In this document: piece after piece, positions 1-5,011 of the stretch
Layout of the letters: each line of letters begins with the position of its first letter
How positions within the stretch are numbered: position 1 is the first letter of the stretch
NCBI GenBank assembly: GCA_947474415.1
Contig: CANJKD010000193.1
Location: forward strand, 1-5,703
DNA length: 5,703 nucleotides
Reading direction: 5' to 3'
Source of the DNA: Burkholderiales bacterium
GTDB lineage: Bacteria; Pseudomonadota; Gammaproteobacteria; Burkholderiales; Burkholderiaceae_C
Made by a program: the position numbers and the translations under genes
Notes under the pieces: generated by a model
Database searches by the model: none
Seen by the model: only the letters and a program-made list of their open reading frames with translations
What the model was told of the DNA's origin: nothing

Positions 1-1
1 C

Positions 2-535
2 CCGAGCGCCATTTTCCTGTCCACGCATGGTGACCCGGTTGCCGGCACCTGCGTGCTCGTCACGCTGGAAGGCACGCGGCCGCTGCTGGTCGAGATCCAG
101 GCGCTGGTCGACTCCGGCGGGCCGTCGCCGCGGCGCCTGAGCGTGGGCATCGAACGCGACCGGCTGGCCATGATGCTGGCGGTGCTGCACCGCCATGCCG
201 GCATCAGCTCGAACGATCAAGACGTGTTCGTCAACGCCGTCGGCGGCGTGCGCATCAGCGAGCCGGCCGCCGACCTGGCAGTGATGCTGGCGATCCAGAG
301 CAGCCTGCGCGGCCGGCCCTTGCCGCGCGGCTTCATCGCCTTCGGCGAGGTCGGCCTGGCTGGCGAGGTGCGCCCCGCGCCGCGCGGGCAGGAGCGCTTG
401 AAGGAAGCGGCGAAGCTCGGCTTCTCGGTCGCCATCGTGCCGAAGGCGAACGCGCCGAAAAAGCCCGTCGAGGGCCTCACGATCCATGCCGTCGAGCGCA
501 TCGAGCAGGCCATCGATCTGGCGCGCGGCTTGTAA
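2..535 (+). CDS. radA: DNA repair protein RadA (Sms), C-terminal part, 5' end outside window
   Basis: RadA is a RecA-like ATPase with a Lon-protease-like C-terminal domain; it acts in the cytoplasm on recombination intermediates and promotes branch migration. The reading frame is open from base 2, so the gene enters from the left and only about 177 codons are visible. The zinc finger, Walker A and KNRFG motifs would lie upstream and cannot be checked. What is seen is the end of the ATPase part (PSAIFLSTHGDPVAGTCVLV, then EGTRPLLVEIQALVD) followed by the Lon-like domain with DVFVNAVGGVRISEPAADL, GEVGLAGEVRP and the KLGF...VPKANAPKK stretch. These are typical, almost invariant RadA strings. The GTG at 53 is an internal valine, not a start. 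The frame ends at TAA 533-535, and the next gene starts 17 bases later without a terminator, which suggests co-transcription. Confidence 0.96.
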   Translation, partial: PSAIFLSTHGDPVAGTCVLVTLEGTRPLLVEIQALVDSGGPSPRRLSVGIERDRLAMMLAVLHRHAGISSNDQDVFVNAVGGVRISEPAADLAVMLAIQSSLRGRPLPRGFIAFGEVGLAGEVRPAPRGQERLKEAAKLGFSVAIVPKANAPKKPVEGLTIHAVERIEQAIDLARGL

Positions 536-552
536 TTGATGAGATCAAGGCG

Positions 553-930
553 GTGAACCCGATCCTCGGCTGGGCACTGGCCCTCGTCGCTCTCGCCGTT
601 GGCTGGCGCATCTACAGCTGGCCGGGCGTGGCGCTGGCATTCAGTGTCACGATGTTCTGGTTGCTGATGCAGTTCAACCGCACGGTGAAGGTGATGCGCA
701 ACGCCGCCCATTCGCCGGTCGGCCACGTCGACAGCGCGGTGATGCTGAATGCGAAGCTGAGCGCCGGCCTGCCCATGGTGCGCATCGTCACGCTCACGAA
801 GAGCCTGGGCAGGCGCATTGCCGAAGCGCCCGAAACCTGGGTCTGGGCCGATGCCTCGGGCGCCGACGTGACCATCGTGTTCGCCAAGGGCCGATGCAAG
901 CGCTGGGCGCTGAACCGGCCGGTGGAATGA
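553..930 (+). CDS. Small two-helix membrane protein of unknown function, downstream of radA
   Basis: This is a 125-residue protein that I recognise as a conserved neighbour type in Burkholderiales but cannot assign a function to. Two hydrophobic segments are visible, at about residues 5-17 (GWALALVALAVGW) and 24-41 (PGVALAFSVTMFWLLMQF). They make a membrane hairpin joined by a short RIYSW loop. The remaining roughly 84 residues are soluble: a basic helix (NRTVKVMRNAAHSPVGHVDSAVMLNAKLSAG), then an alternating strand-rich end (WVWADASGADVTIVFAKGR). Because both helices are N-terminal, the tail probably faces the cytoplasm (inference). The start is GTG at 553. An ATG at 539 is out of frame and stops at once. 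The upstream ribosome site is weak (AAGG just before the start), so translation may depend on coupling to radA 17 bases upstream. Codon use matches the neighbours. Confidence 0.75.
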   Translation: MNPILGWALALVALAVGWRIYSWPGVALAFSVTMFWLLMQFNRTVKVMRNAAHSPVGHVDSAVMLNAKLSAGLPMVRIVTLTKSLGRRIAEAPETWVWADASGADVTIVFAKGRCKRWALNRPVE

Positions 931-1047
931 CGCCATGCGGCCCGCGACGCAGCGCCACGGCAGGCGCGGCGACCGGGCCGGCGCGGGAAGCGGTCAAGTG
1001 CGAATCGCTATCCTGGCCACCCTTCCTCATCCCTGCGAACCGACCCC

Positions 1048-1536
1048 GTGCCGACTCCTTCTGCCCCCACGCCCCGCCACATCCGCTTCCACTGGGAAGA
1101 CTTCCAGGTCGGCAGTGTGCGCGAATTCGGCGCGATGCCGGTCACGCGCGAGGCCATTCTCGCGTTCGCCGGTCAGTTCGACCCGCAACCCTTTCACCTC
1201 GACGACGCGGCCGCCGAAGCCGGCCTGTTCGGCAGCCTGTCGGCCAGCGGCTGGCACACCTGCGCGATGGCGATGCGTATGATGTGCGACGACTACCTGC
1301 TCGAATCCAGCAGCCTCGGCTCGCCCGGCATCGACAACCTGCGCTGGACCAAGCCGGTGCACCCCGGCGACACGCTCAGCATCCGCCTGACCGTCCTCGA
1401 AGCCCGGCCGATGGCGAGCCGGCCGGCCGTCGGCCTGGTGCTGTCGAAATGGGACGTGCTGAACCAGGACCGCGACACGGTTCTCACCATGCAGGGCTGG
1501 GGCATGTTCGGGCGCCGCCAGCCTGCGGCCACCTGA
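1048..1536 (+). CDS. MaoC-family hot-dog dehydratase/hydratase
   Basis: This is a 162-residue single hot-dog domain protein of the MaoC/(R)-specific enoyl-CoA hydratase type. Such proteins add or remove water on acyl-CoA thioesters in the cytoplasm; the exact substrate cannot be read from sequence. The family's Asp-x4-His active-site pattern is present as FDPQPFHLD, with Asp45 and His50, in the usual place after a FxFAGQ helix. It is followed by the GLFGSLSASGWH segment (residues 59-70) that lines the acyl pocket. The second half (DNLRWTKPVHPGDTLSIRL, then WDVLNQDRDTVL and GWGMFGRR) supplies the remaining strands. The length of about 160 residues is normal for one-domain members. GTG 1048 is the only in-frame start ahead of the domain; the next ATG is codon 30, inside it. 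No clear Shine-Dalgarno sequence is seen. It is not obviously in an operon with either flanking gene. Confidence 0.9.
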   Translation: MPTPSAPTPRHIRFHWEDFQVGSVREFGAMPVTREAILAFAGQFDPQPFHLDDAAAEAGLFGSLSASGWHTCAMAMRMMCDDYLLESSSLGSPGIDNLRWTKPVHPGDTLSIRLTVLEARPMASRPAVGLVLSKWDVLNQDRDTVLTMQGWGMFGRRQPAAT

Positions 1537-1605
1537 ACGGATGAAACATTCGGTGTCAACCTGTTCCTTGCGGGCCGCCGCGCCGGGCCGCCCCAAGCAA
1601 GGCCC

Positions 1606-1622
1606 GACCCTCTCGGAGGGTC
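1606..1622. repeat. Inverted repeat, 7-bp stem (GACCCTC/GAGGGTC)
   Basis: GACCCTC (1606-1612) pairs perfectly with GAGGGTC (1616-1622) around a 3-base TCG loop. It lies 70 bases after the MaoC stop codon. It has no T-run after it, so it is more likely part of the repeat element than a classical intrinsic terminator, although it could contribute to termination. Confidence 0.6.
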
Positions 1623-1643
1623 GATCACCGTACGCGGTGATCG
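1622..1643. repeat. Inverted repeat, 9-bp stem with TACG loop
   Basis: CGATCACCG (1622-1630) pairs perfectly with CGGTGATCG (1635-1643) around a four-base TACG loop, a UNCG-type loop in RNA although closed by G-C rather than the favoured C-G. It shares base 1622 with the preceding hairpin, so the two could compete by one pair or stack end to end. No T-tract follows. Confidence 0.65.
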
Positions 1644-1726
1644 GGGTGTGGTCATGAGCGCGCCGGGCCGCCCAAGTGCGAATACCGGAGCGCAGCGCAC
1701 GAGGGTTGCCTGATCAGACGCGCGCG

Positions 1727-1939
1727 ATGAGCCAGCCCCTGGGTGACGTGCCGGCCGCCGCAAGGCCGCGCGACATCGGCCACTGCGGTCTGGAGACGCT
1801 GCACAATCTCGAAGCCCTGCCGGCCAGCGGCTTCGTCATCTCCTGCTTCCGGCACAAGATCCGCGGCGCCTCGGCCGGATGGATGGATGGATGGATGGGC
1901 GCCGTGGCAATCTTCCACGACAAGCTGACTGCGGCGTGA
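1727..1939 (+). pseudogene. C-terminal remnant of a cyclase-family (PF04199-like) hydrolase
   Basis: This 70-codon frame (ATG 1727, TGA 1937-1939) looks like a gene tail rather than a whole protein. The stretch GLETLHNLEALPASGFVISC followed by KIRGASAG and, after a gap, AVAIF resembles the end of cyclase/KynB-like metal-dependent hydrolases, where a 'NL..LP..G' helix leads into the last strands ('K...GS.G....AVA'). The rest of such a protein, including the metal-binding HxGTHxD region, is absent: upstream lie only the repeat element and the intact MaoC gene. The expected short joint between GASAGW and AVAIF is enlarged to GWMDGWMG by a GGAT tandem repeat that keeps the frame open. The family assignment comes from remembered patterns and is uncertain. 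It could instead be a short lineage-specific protein, but the lack of a fold-sized N-terminus argues for decay. Confidence 0.5.
1877..1898. repeat. Tetranucleotide microsatellite (GGAT), 5.5 copies
   Basis: Five perfect GGAT units plus GG run from 1877 to 1898. Perfect tetranucleotide tracts are uncommon in a GC-rich bacterial genome and are prone to slipped-strand copy-number change. The tract lies inside the gene remnant and ends 52 bases before the fumarylacetoacetase start. It contains ATG triplets in more than one frame; those at 1879 and 1891 are in frame with fumarylacetoacetase with no stop between. Confidence 0.9.
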
Positions 1940-1950
1940 AAGTGAATGAC

Positions 1951-3300
1951 ATGACCACACTTCTGAACCACACCCACGACACCGCGCGCAGCAGCTGGCT
2001 TGCCTCGGCGAACGCGGCCGGCACCGATTTTCCGATCCAGAACCTGCCGTTCGCCGTGTTCCGACGCCGCGGCACGGGCGAGCCCTTTCGGGGGGGTGTC
2101 GCGATCGGCGACCAGATCGTCGACCTCGCCGCCGTCAGCCGCAATGCCGGCCTGCAGGGCCTGGCCGCCAAGGCCGTTGCGGCCTGCGCGCAGCCGGCGC
2201 TGAACGACTTCTTCGCAATGGGCCCCGACGCCTGGCAGGCGCTGCGCCACGGCCTGTTCGCGCTGCTGGAAAGCACGGCCTCCGGCGCCGCCGTTGCCGC
2301 GCTGCGCGCGGGCCTCGTGCCGCAGGCCGAGGTCGAGTACGCGGTGCCAGCGCGCATCGGCGACTACACCGATTTCTACACCTCGGTCCACCACGCCGCG
2401 AACATCGGCAAGCTGTTTCGCGGTGGCGACGACGTACTCACGCCGAACTTCAAATGGATCCCGATCGGATACCACGGCCGTGCATCGAGCATCGGCGTGA
2501 GCGGCCAGGCCTTCCAGCGGCCGATGGGCCAGGCCCTGCCGCACGGCGCGAGCGCGCCGGTGTTCGGCCCCTGCGCGCGGCTCGACTACGAGCTCGAACT
2601 CGGCGTCTTCATCGGCCAGGGCAATGCGCTCGGCGCGCCGATTCCGCTGGACCGCGCGTTCGATCATGTGTTTGGCATCTGCCTGCTCAACGACTGGTCG
2701 GCGCGCGACATCCAGGCCTGGGAGTACCAGCCGCTCGGCCCCTTCCTGGCAAAGAACTTCGCGACCACGATCTCGCCCTGGGTCGTGACGATGGAAGCGC
2801 TCGCGCCCTACCGCCAGGCCTGGGTGCGCGCGGACGGCGAGCCACAGCCGCTGGCCTATCTCGACGCGCCCTCGGTGCGCGAGGCCGGTGCGCTCGACAT
2901 CCAGCTCGAAGTCTGGCTGCAAACCGAGCAACGCCGAGCGAACGGCGCCGGCCCGGCGCGCCTGTCGCACACGAGCTTTCGCCACCAGTACTGGTCGATC
3001 GCGCAGATGGTGGCGCACCACACGGTCGGCGGCTGCAACCTGCAGCCCGGTGACCTGCTCGGCAGCGGCACCGTCTCCGGCCCCACGCTGGACCAGGCCG
3101 GCGCGATGATCGAGCTCACCGCCGGTGGCCGCAACCCGTTGACGCTCGAAGCGGCCGAGGGCGCCGGGCCCGCCGAGACCCGCGGCTTCCTGCAGGACGG
3201 CGATGCAGTGATCCTGAAAGGCTGGTGCGAGAAGCCGGGCCACGCGCGCATCGGCTTCGGCGAAAGCCGGGGCCAGGTGCTGCCGGCCATCGGCGCCTGA
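1951..3300 (+). CDS. fahA: Fumarylacetoacetase (fumarylacetoacetate hydrolase, EC 3.7.1.2)
   Basis: This enzyme cleaves 4-fumarylacetoacetate to fumarate and acetoacetate, the last step of homogentisate (tyrosine/phenylalanine) breakdown in the cytoplasm. The 449-residue product is complete, slightly longer than the 419-residue mammalian enzyme. The N-terminal domain (FPIQNLPFAVFRR, residues 27-39) precedes the catalytic domain. Compared with human FAH, at a constant offset of 15, the metal ligands Asp141, Glu214, Glu216 and Asp248, the catalytic His148 (DYTDFYTSVHHAANIG), Arg252 and Lys268 are all present. The GYHGRASS and NDWSARDIQ motifs, HHTVGGCNLQPGDLLGSGT and the RIGFG C-terminal region are also there. 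Glu388 (AMIELT) is probably human Glu364. The ATG at 1951 is chosen because MTTLLNHTHD fits the family N-terminus. An upstream in-frame extension to 1879 would be encoded by the GGAT repeat. AGTGA five bases before the ATG is a modest ribosome site. The usual partner hmgA is not in the window. Confidence 0.97.
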   Translation: MTTLLNHTHDTARSSWLASANAAGTDFPIQNLPFAVFRRRGTGEPFRGGVAIGDQIVDLAAVSRNAGLQGLAAKAVAACAQPALNDFFAMGPDAWQALRHGLFALLESTASGAAVAALRAGLVPQAEVEYAVPARIGDYTDFYTSVHHAANIGKLFRGGDDVLTPNFKWIPIGYHGRASSIGVSGQAFQRPMGQALPHGASAPVFGPCARLDYELELGVFIGQGNALGAPIPLDRAFDHVFGICLLNDWSARDIQAWEYQPLGPFLAKNFATTISPWVVTMEALAPYRQAWVRADGEPQPLAYLDAPSVREAGALDIQLEVWLQTEQRRANGAGPARLSHTSFRHQYWSIAQMVAHHTVGGCNLQPGDLLGSGTVSGPTLDQAGAMIELTAGGRNPLTLEAAEGAGPAETRGFLQDGDAVILKGWCEKPGHARIGFGESRGQVLPAIGA

Positions 3301-3344
3301 ACGGGTTGGCGGGCCGATTCGAACCCTGCATGACGCCGGTCAAG

Positions 3345-3365
3345 GCCGGCCACGAACTGGCCGGC
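3345..3365 (+). terminator. Candidate terminator hairpin after fumarylacetoacetase
   Basis: GCCGGCCA (3345-3352) pairs perfectly with TGGCCGGC (3358-3365) around a CGAAC loop, starting 45 bases after the stop codon. It is followed by GGGTTT, a poor T-tract. The strong GC stem and position favour termination or 3'-end protection of the mRNA, but the short T-run makes an intrinsic terminator uncertain. Confidence 0.4.
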
Positions 3366-3519
3366 GGGTTTCCGCAGCACGCCCAGAGCATGGACGCGGC
3401 GCTCGCGCTGCACCTGCGCAGCGTGGGCTTCGCCAGCGGCACGGCGCACGCCACGACGCACCGCACACCGGTTCCGAGCCGCAGCGATAAGATGCGCGGC
3501 CCTTCGAAACCTGCCCTGC

Positions 3520-3523
3520 GGAG
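3520..3523 (+). promoter_or_regulatory. Ribosome binding site of the 3529 gene
   Basis: GGAG lies five bases before ATG 3529. It is the clearest Shine-Dalgarno match in the window and fixes the start of the secreted Ser-rich protein. Confidence 0.7.
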
Positions 3524-3528
3524 CCTTC

Positions 3529-4014
3529 ATGCGCCAGTTCAACCCTTGTCTCGCTTCGCTTGCCTCGCTCGCTGCGGCAGCGACTTTGCTGTGCCTGCCG
3601 GCCCTGCCGGCGTGGGCCGCCAGTTCCGCCGCCTCGTCGGCATCGGACAGCATCGGCGCCTCGGTCGGCAGCAGTTCGGGGTCGGTAGAAAAGTCGAGCG
3701 CCAGCTCATCGAAGGCCACCGGCGTGGCCCTGGGCGACTACAAGATCATCGAACTCGCCGCAGCGCCGCAACGCCCCGGCACCTTGCGCATCCGACTGCA
3801 AGCCCTGGCCGAGCCCGGCGCCGACGGTGAAATCTTCCTCACCCTGCCGCAGCAGGCCTTCGAGCAGGGCGGCCTTGCAGTGGGCGACACCGTGACCGCG
3901 CGCCCACGCCCGTACGGCACCGAATTCTCCAGCGGCGTGACCGGTCACGCCTTCTTCCTTGTGCTCACCGACGCCTGGTACCGCGAATTGCAAAGCAACG
4001 CCGTGGTGCTATGA
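3529..4014 (+). CDS. Small secreted Ser-rich protein of unknown function
   Basis: The 161-residue protein has a clear Sec signal peptide: a short basic start (MRQFNP), a hydrophobic run of about 20 residues, and a PAWA-AS cleavage site after residue 30. It is therefore exported to the periplasm or beyond. Mature residues 31-65 are very rich in Ser, Ala and Gly with little hydrophobic content, which suggests a disordered tether. Residues 66-161 are a compact strand-rich domain: GDYKIIELAAAP, TLRIRLQAL, GEIFLTLPQQAFEQGGLAVGD, then TVTARPRPYG and HAFFLVLTDAWYREL. I do not recognise a named family. The only Cys residues (7 and 22) are in the signal peptide and no lipobox is seen. A GGAG site five bases upstream supports the start. 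It lies directly upstream of the exported DUF2145 gene in the same direction and the two are probably one transcript; I recall this pairing in related genomes, but that is unverified. Confidence 0.85.
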   Translation: MRQFNPCLASLASLAAAATLLCLPALPAWAASSAASSASDSIGASVGSSSGSVEKSSASSSKATGVALGDYKIIELAAAPQRPGTLRIRLQALAEPGADGEIFLTLPQQAFEQGGLAVGDTVTARPRPYGTEFSSGVTGHAFFLVLTDAWYRELQSNAVVL

Positions 4015-4061
4015 GTACCCCCAGCCGACAACTACGTCGGCCGCCCCCCAAGGGGGTATGA
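4011..4061 (+). other. 16-codon mini-ORF linking the two exported-protein genes
   Basis: The frame ATG 4011 to TGA 4059-4061 encodes a 16-residue Arg/Pro-rich peptide (MSTPSRQL...PKGV). Its start overlaps the stop of the upstream gene (ATGA, 4011-4014) and its stop overlaps a downstream ATG (ATGA, 4058-4061) that is in frame with the DUF2145 gene. It lies in the repeat element. It may couple translation across the hairpins rather than make a useful peptide; it could also be chance. Confidence 0.35.
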
Positions 4062-4090
4062 GCAAAGTGGCGGAGCCACATTTGCTCATG
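4016..4090. repeat. Compound double-hairpin repeat between two genes
   Basis: The outer arms TACCCCC (4016-4022) and GGGGGTA (4052-4058) enclose an inner hairpin GCCGAC/GTCGGC (4024-4029 with 4036-4041). The alternative pairing CCCC/GGGG at 4046-4055 competes with the outer arms. A second hairpin follows: ATGAGCAAA (4058-4066) with TTTGCTCAT (4081-4089), extended by GTGGC/GCCAC (4067-4071 with 4075-4079), a GGA loop and one bulged A (4080). The total stem is 14 pairs. The order GGCCGCCCC..AAG, hairpin, TCATGAGCG is shared with the element at 1581-1676. Confidence 0.75.
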
Positions 4091-5011
4091 AGCGGAACTG
4101 CAAAAGCAGCGCTGCTCCTCGGGCTGTGCGCGTCGGCGTGGAGCCCGTGGGGCGCTTGCCAGGCTGCGGCGCTGCGCTTCTGTGACCGGCCCGCCGCGCT
4201 CAGCGCGGGCCAGCAGGACACGCTGTTCCGCTTCGGCGCCATCGTCAAGGAAGCGCTCGATGCCTCGGGCCAGGGCGTGGCGCTCATCGCCCGTTCCGGC
4301 CTCGACCTGAGCCGCTTCGGCATGCGGTACTCGCATGCCGGGTTCAGCCTCAAGGCAAGCCCGAATTCACCCTGGTCGGTGCGCCAGCTCTACTACGCCT
4401 GTGACGAGCAGAAACCCCGCATCTATGACCAGGGCCTGGCCGGCTTCCTGCTCGGCTCCGATGCGCCCGACATCGGCTACCTGTCGGTCGTGTTCGTTCC
4501 GGCCGCGGCCGCGGCCGAACTGGAACGCGCGGCGCTGGACGACCGGCAAGCCCTGGCGCTTCTCGGCCCGGCCTACAGCGCCAACGCCTACCCGTTCAGC
4601 CTGCGTTACCAGAACTGCAACCAGTGGGTCATGGAACTGCTGGCCGCCGCCTGGGGCCGGCGGGGCGATGCCGCCGATGCCGAAGCAGCGCGCGCCGGCG
4701 CCCAGGGCTGGCTCGTCGACCAGGGCTATGTGCCCAGCGTGGTCGATGTGGGTCACCGCCCGCTGATGTGGGCCGGCGCCTTCATTCCGCTGCTGCACAA
4801 CGACGACCACCCGGCCGAAGACCTGGCCCGCAACACCTACCGCGTCAGCATGCCGGCGTCCATCGAAGCCTTCGTGCAGGCCCGCGTACCCGGTGCCACA
4901 CGCATCGAGTTCTGCCACAACGGGCGCCAGGTGGTGGTGCGGCAGGGCTGGGGGCTGATCCCGCAGGGCTGCAGGCCAGAGGCGCAGGACAGCGTCATCG
5001 CGCTGGACTAA
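4088..5011 (+). CDS. Exported DUF2145-family protein with permuted NlpC/P60-like His/Cys signature
   Basis: The 307-residue protein (from ATG 4088) has a signal peptide: MSGTAK, a hydrophobic stretch AALLLGLCASAW, and likely cleavage near ACQA-AALRF. I recognise the mature part as DUF2145 (PF09916). Conserved stretches are YSHAGF (His83), WSVRQLYYACDE, RIYDQGLAGFLLG, GYLSVVF, YSANAYPFSLRYQNCNQWV (Cys177) and WAGAFIPLLHNDDHP. The His-before-Cys order, with SHAGF and NCNQWVMELL, matches circularly permuted NlpC/P60 (YiiX-like) papain folds, so a peptidase, amidase or acyl-handling role in the periplasm is possible but unproven. Cys32, Cys105, Cys177 and the C-terminal cysteines could also form disulfides. 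An alternative ATG at 4058 adds ten residues. The shorter start gives the better signal peptide, but it lies at the edge of a hairpin. The stop overlaps that of the convergent methyltransferase gene. Confidence 0.85.
   Translation: MSGTAKAALLLGLCASAWSPWGACQAAALRFCDRPAALSAGQQDTLFRFGAIVKEALDASGQGVALIARSGLDLSRFGMRYSHAGFSLKASPNSPWSVRQLYYACDEQKPRIYDQGLAGFLLGSDAPDIGYLSVVFVPAAAAAELERAALDDRQALALLGPAYSANAYPFSLRYQNCNQWVMELLAAAWGRRGDAADAEAARAGAQGWLVDQGYVPSVVDVGHRPLMWAGAFIPLLHNDDHPAEDLARNTYRVSMPASIEAFVQARVPGATRIEFCHNGRQVVVRQGWGLIPQGCRPEAQDSVIALD

Larger units (their letters stand above)
1581..1676. repeat. Hairpin-rich intergenic repeat bounded by direct repeats
   Basis: Two near-identical boxes, CGCCGGGCCGCCCCAAG (1581-1597) and CGCCGGGCCGCCCAAG (1661-1676), differ by one C and enclose about 60 bases holding two adjacent perfect hairpins and a TCATGAGCG string (1652-1660). 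Dispersed GC-rich palindromic elements of this style are common between genes in Comamonadaceae (recollection, not searched). Copy number in this genome cannot be judged from one window. The element lies between the MaoC gene and a truncated gene fragment. Confidence 0.6.
3301..3528. other. Non-coding gap between fumarylacetoacetase and the secreted-protein gene
   Basis: These 228 bases hold one clear structure, a GC-rich hairpin at 3345-3365, and a ribosome binding site at the right end. A frame starting at ATG 3330 runs into the next gene in another phase, resembles nothing I recognise, and has no ribosome site, so it is not called. A promoter for the downstream gene must lie here if the hairpin terminates transcription, but no convincing -35/-10 pair was found. 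Confidence 0.5.

Noticed and set aside
217..936. Minus-strand frame of 239 codons over radA and the membrane protein gene
   Set aside because: It overlaps two better supported plus-strand genes and its low-complexity His/Arg/Ala-rich product has no family resemblance.
1009..1014. TATCCT as a -10 element for the MaoC gene
   Set aside because: The hexamer is plausible but there is no acceptable -35 at the right distance.
1714..3243. Long minus-strand open frame of 509 codons opposite fumarylacetoacetase
   Set aside because: It is an antisense shadow of a GC-rich gene: its protein is rich in Arg, Ala and Gly without recognisable motifs, while the plus strand has an unmistakable enzyme.
3488..3493. 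TAAGAT as a -10 element for the 3529 gene
   Set aside because: Four of six bases match, but no -35-like hexamer sits 16-18 bases upstream, so a promoter is not supported from sequence alone.
3225..3830. Plus-strand frame across the fahA end and the secreted-protein gene (including ATG 3330)
   Set aside because: It lacks a ribosome site, overlaps two supported genes in another phase, and its product resembles nothing known to me.
4127..4129. Cys14 of the DUF2145 protein as a lipoprotein attachment site
   Set aside because: The preceding residues (LGL) do not fit the lipobox, which needs a small residue just before Cys; an ordinary signal peptide fits better.
4501..4517. GGCCGC tandem repeat (about three copies) in the DUF2145 gene
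   Set aside because: It encodes a short poly-Ala run in a helix and is explained by codon bias in a GC-rich gene.
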